The translations under genes and the position numbers were made by a program. Source: Druceiella hillmani (Eukaryota; Arthropoda; Insecta; Lepidoptera; Hepialidae). Taken from it: a DNA stretch of 64,000 nt. The DNA lies in NCBI GenBank assembly GCA_039881145.1, contig JAYKKI010000007.1, positions 43,438,001 through 43,502,000 on the forward strand, in the 5' to 3' direction. Numbering within the stretch: the stretch's first letter is position 1; every line of letters starts with the position of its first letter. Positions 57,986 to 64,000 of this stretch are shown here, piece by piece. Below the pieces are notes generated by a model that worked only from the letters and a program-made list of their open reading frames with translations, had not been told where the DNA came from and searched no databases.

Positions 57986-59014
57986 TACAACGCAAAACGA
58001 AAAAGTAAACGAAATTGGATCACGAAAACCTTTTAAAGACACCTCGATGCACAAAAGCCGTTTTGCAATGTGATATTTGCATGTAATATTGAAGGCGCAC
58101 AAACCACACGAAAGCCTAGACGGGTCGCTAGTCCATTAACATGAAAGTGTTACATATATATGACATATTTGCGAAGAACTTCCCTGAAAAATGTTAGCGA
58201 AATAATTTTATATTGAAGTTTGCGAAGCACTGCTCTGCCGAGGGACGCAAGCTCCGCGCTGGAGCAAGTGAATGTGATACAGAGAGCGGAGTCGCTTCGC
58301 TGTTCACTTTGTACACGGCAAATATGCTTTGCTATATTAAAATTGTGGGACTAAAATTTGTGACCTTTTTACAGAAACAGAATTATGACATACTTCAATA
58401 CAATACTGGAGATACGATCCGCGTTATAGAACAAAAAAAAAACGAATTATACGGATATTTGATAGCTTATATCATATTGCACGGGACATCCATTATCAGA
58501 CGAATACGGTAAATGAAAATTTTTGAATATGTGTTTAAAATTATTTGAAATATATTTTATAAATCTATAACTGTGATATTTCCGCCGAAAAACGTGTTTC
58601 AAGGTAAAAAATCGACTTTTTTTGCAATAATGTAAAAACTGTCATGTGATATGTAAACTTACAATTAGTTTGAAAAGGGGAGATTCTATCTCTTTCACTC
58701 ACTTCGTCATTCTATAGTAACAGATAAATATTGTTTAGGGAATTTAATTTATGGGATCACGCTATCTTGCTCAAAAAGCACATTATTTGAAGTTGGGTAT
58801 ACATTATAATCTGTTTTTGCATTTTGACGTTACGTCTTCTAATTGGCGGACAGTTAGTCTTTGTCGTTAAGCCGCGAATTTTAAAACATAATATTACTTC
58901 CAATTTTAATCATTAAACAGAATTATTTATATGAAATTTATAACTACACCAGTTAAATTACGTTAATCTTTATTCTTAATCCAAAAACATTAATCAGATA
59001 TTTTTATACATGTT
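57986..59014. other. AT-rich except a GC-rich patch at 58215-58320
   Basis: The patch lies in a 99-codon plus frame (58213-58512, beginning with FAKHCSAEGRKLRAGASECD). The N-terminal third looks plausible, the rest is AT-driven. No splice acceptor or motif is clear, so a coding exon remains possible but unproven. Confidence 0.3.
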
Positions 59015-59105
59015 GCAAGTATCCTATTGACAATAACATCTGTTTCTTTTATAAGCAACGATCACAATATAATTTTATAATTATACAATTTAATTTTATA
59101 ATTAT
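59015..59105 (-). repeat. Interspersed repeat, 'gatgtcgctg' family
   Basis: On the minus strand: 'gatcgttgcttataaaagaaacagatgttattgtcaatagg', closely matching 23360-23400. A 17-bp AT block (ttttataattata..aa) is doubled at 59072 and 59093. Confidence 0.5.
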
Positions 59106-59142
59106 ATAACTGTAGGGTGATATTTACTTTTAACAGATAAAT

Positions 59143-59234
59143 GTAATATTGTATTTACATTTATCTACTAGTAACTCAATGACAGTAACTACTGTCATTG
59201 AGTTACTAGTAGATAAATGTAAATACAATATTAC
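59143..59234. repeat. Perfect hairpin, 45-bp stem, 2-nt loop
   Basis: 59143-59187 and 59190-59234 are exact reverse complements separated by AC. Such a structure can extrude as a cruciform and is unstable in replication, so it is probably recent. The open frame at 59149-59343 is the palindrome read twice. Confidence 0.95.
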
Positions 59235-59238
59235 AGTA

Positions 59239-59283
59239 AGTCTCAATGACAGTAACTACTGTATCGTTACTGTCATTGAGACT
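59239..59283. repeat. Second hairpin, 18-bp stem, 9-nt loop, re-using the first one's sequence
   Basis: Arms 59239-59256 and 59266-59283 are perfect complements. The left arm core 'ctcaatgacagtaac' also occurs at 59175 in the first hairpin, so the two formed from the same template. Confidence 0.95.
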
Positions 59284-59343
59284 TCAGGTTTTCACGCACG
59301 AAGGTCGGCAGAACTGTTATTTTTTATTTTTGAGGTCCTATAA

Positions 59344-60183
59344 CTATACACAAATAGGAAAGGCCTTACGTAGCCACATTGATCTTGTGTGAAGATGATT
59401 GAGAGTTATAAATTTCCAATCTTTGGCCGATAGTTTTAACAGTCCTCTGATTTAGAGCAAAGTAGTTATAAAATTAAAAAGGAACTCGCTCCTCGTCTCC
59501 TTTTTTGCTTTCGCCGGTTAAGGCTCAATAAAATGATCGTTGTATTTAGCTTATTGATCTTTTATTTACTCTTTACTACAAATTTTTATAAACACTATTA
59601 TGTAAAGCTTTACGGTGATTCATAACGGCGCGACTGTGGAAACTATACGCTGGTAGATAAAATAAAATAATAATCTGATATAGTTAGATGTTAACGAGGG
59701 ATGTTTTGTGCTTTTAAATTTCGTTTGATCGTATTATATAGCGATGAATTTAATTGTTCAGTCGAGATTATGTTTATAAACCAAAGAGATGAAATATCCC
59801 TGGACTATATAAGGTTTACGAGTCGTTCAATTTTATCCAGAAATATTGAGTTATATTGAATATGTTACAGATTTTTCAACTCGTTAAAATGATAGTCACT
59901 AAGATGCCCATGCATTTCTTGCATAGTGTTCTTGTTGGGATGAAGTATGACAACAATAATTGTAACTCTGGACTCAATTCAGAGGATCCATAAGAAACCT
60001 TCGTTTAGACGGATACTACATGCCTTTGGTGACAATCATCTTTGTGGGATGAAATATCTGTAGATCGTTGAGTTAAAATTATTTGTTGTATATTTTATTG
60101 GTAAAAAATTATTATTTTCAGGTTAAATTGAAAAAAACACATGAAAAAGTAAATTTACTTCAAATTTTTATGACACCTAACCT
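59344..60183. other. AT-rich DNA, nothing recognised
   Basis: No exon or repeat is recognised. Confidence 0.5.
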
Positions 60184-60245
60184 CAAAAAGAAAAAAAAAA
60201 CGGAACTATTATAATGATGTGTCCGTCTCCGGGGTCGTGTCATGA
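60184..60245 (+). repeat. Interspersed repeat, 'gttccgt' family, short
   Basis: 'caaaaagaaaaaaaaaacggaactattataatg' with 'gtgtccgtctccgggg' after it. Confidence 0.4.
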
Positions 60246-60465
60246 ATCATTGACATGTTCGTAGGTTGCAACTATTTTTTCAAAAGTCATAATTATAAAG
60301 AAAACCATTTTTCTTAAGCACCGTAATTGAGGTAATTTTAAAGCGACTTCCATGTATTTCAATAGTAAAAACTGGAAAATATTTGTATGGAAATTTTTGA
60401 GGATGAAAATAAAGTATTTGATATGATTTTAAAGAGTAAGTTACAATAAGAATTTATATAAGATA

Positions 60466-60690
60466 TTGCTACAGATAATGTTGAAAATATTCTCAAAAAT
60501 ATATTCATTTCCACCTATATCCGAAACAGTTAAAGACAAAACTATGCAAAACAGCGTTACTAGAAATTTACCTAAAGTTTTCCGGAAAAGTGCTACTGTA
60601 TTTTATGGTTTTCGAGATAGTCATCACATTTTTACACCTATGAATGGTATACTAGATGATATATTTAACGTGGTGAAAAATAATATTTAA
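60466..60690 (+). other. 74-codon plus frame of uncertain status
   Basis: 'ttgctacag' before the start could be an acceptor. The peptide (segments KIYSFPPISETVKDKTMQNS and KSATVFYGFRDSHHIFTP) is less biased than most random frames here and ends in TAA at 60690. There is no poly(A) signal close by and no recognised domain. A retroposon terminus follows at 60747, so it may be a decayed element. Confidence 0.2.
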
Positions 60691-60746
60691 ATTTGAAAAT
60701 TATAGAAGTACTATGCACCCTTAAAGGTTTAAATATGTTTATGTAT

Positions 60747-60783
60747 ATACGGAACCCTCCCAATGAGAATTCTATTCATACGT
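60747..60783 (+). repeat. Degenerate retroposon terminus
   Basis: 'tacggaaccctcccaatgagaattctattcat' is a weaker copy of the terminus at 50765. Confidence 0.35.
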
Positions 60784-60908
60784 TACAATTTTATTAACTT
60801 AATATACATTGCCTTTTCCTTTTTTCGATTCTTTTGTTATTAGCACTGATAAGAGACATATGAAAAATATGCTGAAACTGATTGAATATGTATGAATACA
60901 CATCTTAA

Positions 60909-61241
60909 TATGTCAAAATTCTTTTTAACATCCGAAATTTGCAACAATGCGGACATAGGTTAAAAAAACACTAACATATGACAAAATTATTTTTAATGTC
61001 CGAAATTTGCAATAATGCGGACATAGGTTAAAAAAAGTAAGACGTCAAAATTTTTTTTAACGTCCGAAATTTGCGACAATGAGGACATAGCTCAAAAAAC
61101 ACTAACACATGGCAAAATTCGTTTTAATGTCCGAAATTTACAACAATGCGGACATAGGTTAAAAAAAGTAACATACGACAAAATTCTTTTTAACGTCCGA
61201 AATTTGCAACAATGCAGACATGGATTAAAAAAACACTAACC
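60909..61241 (+). repeat. Tandem array, five units of about 63-68 bp, alternating linkers
   Basis: Each unit contains 'gtccgaaatttgcaacaatgcggacataggttaaaaaaa'. 'gtccg' and 'cggac' are inverted around the unit core. Units 1, 3 and 5 end in 'cactaac' and units 2 and 4 in 'gtaa', so the array grew by two-unit steps. Confidence 0.9.
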
Positions 61242-62531
61242 TAAACGGGTTGTACGTAGATTTTCATCACAATACGTGAGATAAGTTAAAAAGCGATACG
61301 AACTGCGACACTGCGCGTGATATCCTGTTAAAACGAAACTAAGGAAAGATTTTAAAGGCGAAAGGCCTCCACGGCAATAAATTTAAGAGCCCTCTGACCC
61401 GACATCGCCCATTTCATTCCATTTCGTCTTCCACTCTGCCCGGGTTTCACAGAGGTACCCCGCTGTGCAAATAATGGACTAAATGAGGTTTTATTACATT
61501 TTTAGGTTATTTACAATTCTAACTAATACTCACGTGAGATATTGAAGAATAAACGCGGTGTTGGTTTTTGAAGCGTTCTGGTTTTCAAGTCTCGATAGGG
61601 TATACTAAAGAATCGGAAATTAATGGTTAGAAAGTGTAGCTCTGTCTGATGCAGTATTAAGAAATGAAAAATAGCCTGTAATGTCAAAGTGAAATAACTC
61701 TATTCATGATCTTTTGTGGTTACGACTCCTACTGTGAAAAGCGATGTGTCTTCACCTATTTTCAAATAAGATGGACTTGGTAAATACAAAGAAATTATTT
61801 AACTTGATGGGAAAAGAAAAAAAAATAACCGTTAAAAATGTCGTATATTATACATTGACTCGACAAACTCATTTCGGGAAAATATTTTAATAGACGTTTT
61901 CGTGCCATTGTTAATTCAAGTATCCATTTAATGTTAAAACTTAGAAACGGCATGAGCGTAATAATTAATGAGAAATTGCCTATTGAAGTAATAAAATTAT
62001 TTATTGGATCTAGTTGGTAAATAATGGACAAAAAGAGATTTTATTACATTTTTAGGTTATTTTTATAATTCTAACTAATACTATAAATGCATAAGCGTGT
62101 TAGTTTGTTCTTTTTTCACGTCACAACAAAGCAACGGATCGACGTAATTTTGTGAATAGCTACATACGCCATATAAATGAGCAATCGAATCAAGCCCTTT
62201 AGTTCATAATTTACAGTAAAATATTTCTGTTTTCATAGTTATTTGTATGACAAAGTCATGAAAATAAAGACTGGTATATAATTTCCCTTAAACAATCCAG
62301 ATGGCGTTGGATGTTTTAATTTCTCGCTATAAGTTAGTGACTGTAAGTAAATGTTAAAGTTAATTATACGCGGGTAAAAGTTAGTTATAAATAATCGCGG
62401 AAAATTACAAGCAAAATTTTTATTTAAAATCTCGTATAACATTGCTTTTAATAGTTTAGTAATCAAGTATTTAATAATGACTTTTAGGATATTACTACTG
62501 GGTACGGATGTGTTTCTATCATATCTTTATC
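61242..62531. other. No gene; includes a 60-bp duplication
   Basis: 61469-61530 and 62019-62082 ('aaataatgga...tttattacatttttaggttat...aattctaactaatact') are direct copies 550 bp apart. A GC-richer patch at 61360-61470 ('aaggcctccacgg ... gggtttcacagaggtacccc') resembles repetitive lepidopteran sequence but is not classified. After the second copy, 62083-62180 resembles the reverse complement of a retroposon tail. Confidence 0.5.
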
Positions 62532-63363
62532 GGATTTTTAGGAAATTATTATAAAAATGAGCAATGTAGAAACATGTACTAACGGTGTATTTTTTAAGTT
62601 TCGAAAACTTATATATCATCAAGATCAGAAAAATTCTTTTTATACAGCTATTTTGCTTTTGCCAAAGCAAGTAATTCACTTCAACGTTGAGAAAAAAGAC
62701 GGATTTTTAGGAAACTATTATAAAGTAAGAAATTCGTTCTAACGGCGTATTTTTTCTTTATGTATTAAAAACCTGTACATCATCAAGATTAGAAAAAAAT
62801 CCTTTTTTAGAACTATTTCGATTTTGCTAAAACAAGTAATCCGTTTCAACGCTGAGAAAAAAAGACAGATTTTTAGGAAACTGTTATAGAAATGGGTAAA
62901 GTAGAAACCTGTAATAATGGTGAATATTTTATTTATGTTTCAGAAACGTATACATCATCAAGAGTAGAAAAAACCTATTTTTAGAACTATTTTGATTTTC
63001 CTAAAACAAATGACGGTGAATTTTTAATAAACTATTATAAAAATTACCAAAGTAGAAACCTGCACTAACGGTGTATTTTTTTCTTTATGTTTCAAAAACG
63101 TATACAACATTAAGGTCAGAAAAAAACCTTTTTTAGAACTATTTCGATTTTGCTAAAAGAAGTTATTCGCTTCAACGTTGAGAAAAAATGTCGGATTTTT
63201 AGGAAACTGTTATAAAAATAAGCAAAGTAAAAACCCGTAAAAATGAGCAGTGTATTTTTTTCTTAATGTTTCAAAAATGTGTAGGTCATCAAGGTTAGAA
63301 GAAAAACTTTTTATAATTATTTTGGTTTTTCTAAACAAATATCACTAAACCTTGAGAAAAAAA
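62532..63363 (+). repeat. Degenerate tandem array, five units of about 150-176 bp
   Basis: The landmark 'ggatttttaggaaactattataaaaa' occurs at 62532, 62701, 62867, 63016 and 63193, each followed in order by 'gtagaaacctgtactaacggtgtattttttctttatgtttc', 'atcatcaag.tcagaaaaa' and 'agaactatttcgattttgctaaaacaagtaat'. Unit identity is about 75-85%. The short 61-codon frame at 62557-62742 is part of unit 1 and decays in the others. Confidence 0.9.
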
Positions 63364-64000
63364 ACATAATATTTATAAAAGATAGATAAAATTTAAAAAA
63401 ATATGAATATGTTTAGAAAAAAGTCCGAATGCATTCGGAACGCACATAAAGTAGAATTCCATAATTGGCTCTCAAAATTGTTGCGGTAATGAAATAACTT
63501 TAAAGTTATTTATAAATTTTAGTATCTATAGCTTTTTTCAGATTTTTACAAATATATTTTTGAAAATTAGAGGAGCTGGAGGGACACGTAGCACATTATT
63601 TTGAAGCTCGAAATTTCGCAAAAATGTTTAAAAATAAACAACAATAAATAGAATTTCAATTTAACTTTCATAAGCTATTTCCATAGTTTGTGCTAAAACA
63701 TTTTTCGCCTCGTTCCACATGTACCTTACAATAGTTCTTTTATATTACATTACGTTTTAATTGATATACCTATTAGTCATCAACTTGCAAAATTTCATGC
63801 ACCTACGTCTAATACTACAGAAAAGGTAAGGCTGGGATAGACCGACGAATGGGCTGACATGACGAAATTATAATGGTCCTTTATTTTACCACGAAACTCT
63901 AATAAATATATTATCAAAACATTTAGGATTTCTGAATAAAAGAATCGAAACCATCAAATTGACAGTATGACGATAACTATATAACTGTGTTTTATTTTAT
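63364..64000. other. AT-rich DNA ending with a repeat fragment
   Basis: Apart from the fragment at 63845-63905, nothing is recognised. The window ends inside unremarkable AT-rich sequence. Confidence 0.5.
63845..63905 (-). repeat. Interspersed repeat, 'gttccgt' family
   Basis: 'accgacgaatgggctgacatgacg ... aatggtcctttattttaccacgaaactctaataaa' follows the minus-orientation pattern 'gggtcccgttttaccctttgggtacggaaccctaa' with heavy A/T decay. Confidence 0.35.

Noticed and set aside
59149..59343. 64-codon plus frame
   Set aside because: It is the 45-bp perfect palindrome and its neighbour read through.

Overview
This is a eukaryotic, almost certainly insect and probably lepidopteran, nuclear fragment. 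It is strongly AT-rich (about 30% G+C by eye), has no bacterial gene organisation, and is dominated by repeats, transposon fossils and short tandem arrays. The insect/Lepidoptera reading rests on recognised repeat classes: an RTE-like non-LTR tail of the type 'ctag..acgacttcgt.ggcgtg', a repeat carrying 'ggttccgt..' with GTCC/GTCT runs, a tRNA-derived SINE, jockey/CR1-like LINE ends, and a mariner-related transposon with a DUF4817-type N-terminal domain. These were recognised from memory; no search was run.

No complete protein-coding gene is visible. The best exon candidates are a signal-peptide-bearing first exon at 1616 (+), an internal exon with consensus splice sites at 3017-3143 (+), a GC-richer possible first coding exon on the minus strand ending in an ATG at 42287, and a terminal exon at 44208-44536 (+) with an AATAAA signal. 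The last encodes the C-terminal part of an endonuclease/exonuclease/phosphatase-like domain whose GDFN motif reads GALN. A TATA-containing, GC-richer island at 36850-37179 that ends in a strong splice donor looks like a promoter with a 5' untranslated exon. Nothing shows that these pieces belong to one gene.

Layout: 0-5 kb holds a foldback element, two exon candidates and two repeat blocks. 5-13 kb has two fragments of one LINE arranged tail to tail, microsatellites, a 42-bp perfect palindrome, a 40-bp minisatellite and a second copy of the foldback element in inverted orientation. 13-22 kb has two GC-richer islands, a SINE, a 190-bp tandem array with a repeated kappaB-like site, a 33-bp array and a tandem triplication of a transposon end. 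22-35 kb is mostly featureless AT-rich DNA with hairpins, a 116-bp array and a TGACGT cluster. 35-44 kb contains two near-identical TA-flanked terminal-inverted-repeat elements on either side of the promoter-like island, a 39-bp array and a four-unit degenerate array. 44-49.3 kb has the endonuclease-like exon and a decayed 2.8-kb DUF4817 mariner-type transposon. 49-64 kb has a SINE, a LINE C-terminal fragment, several ~65-bp arrays, a 45-bp perfect hairpin and a degenerate ~170-bp array.

Most long open frames here are artefacts of tandem repeats, microsatellites or palindromes. The most distinctive large-scale property is the number of unrelated tandem arrays and perfect short inverted duplications in one 64-kb stretch.
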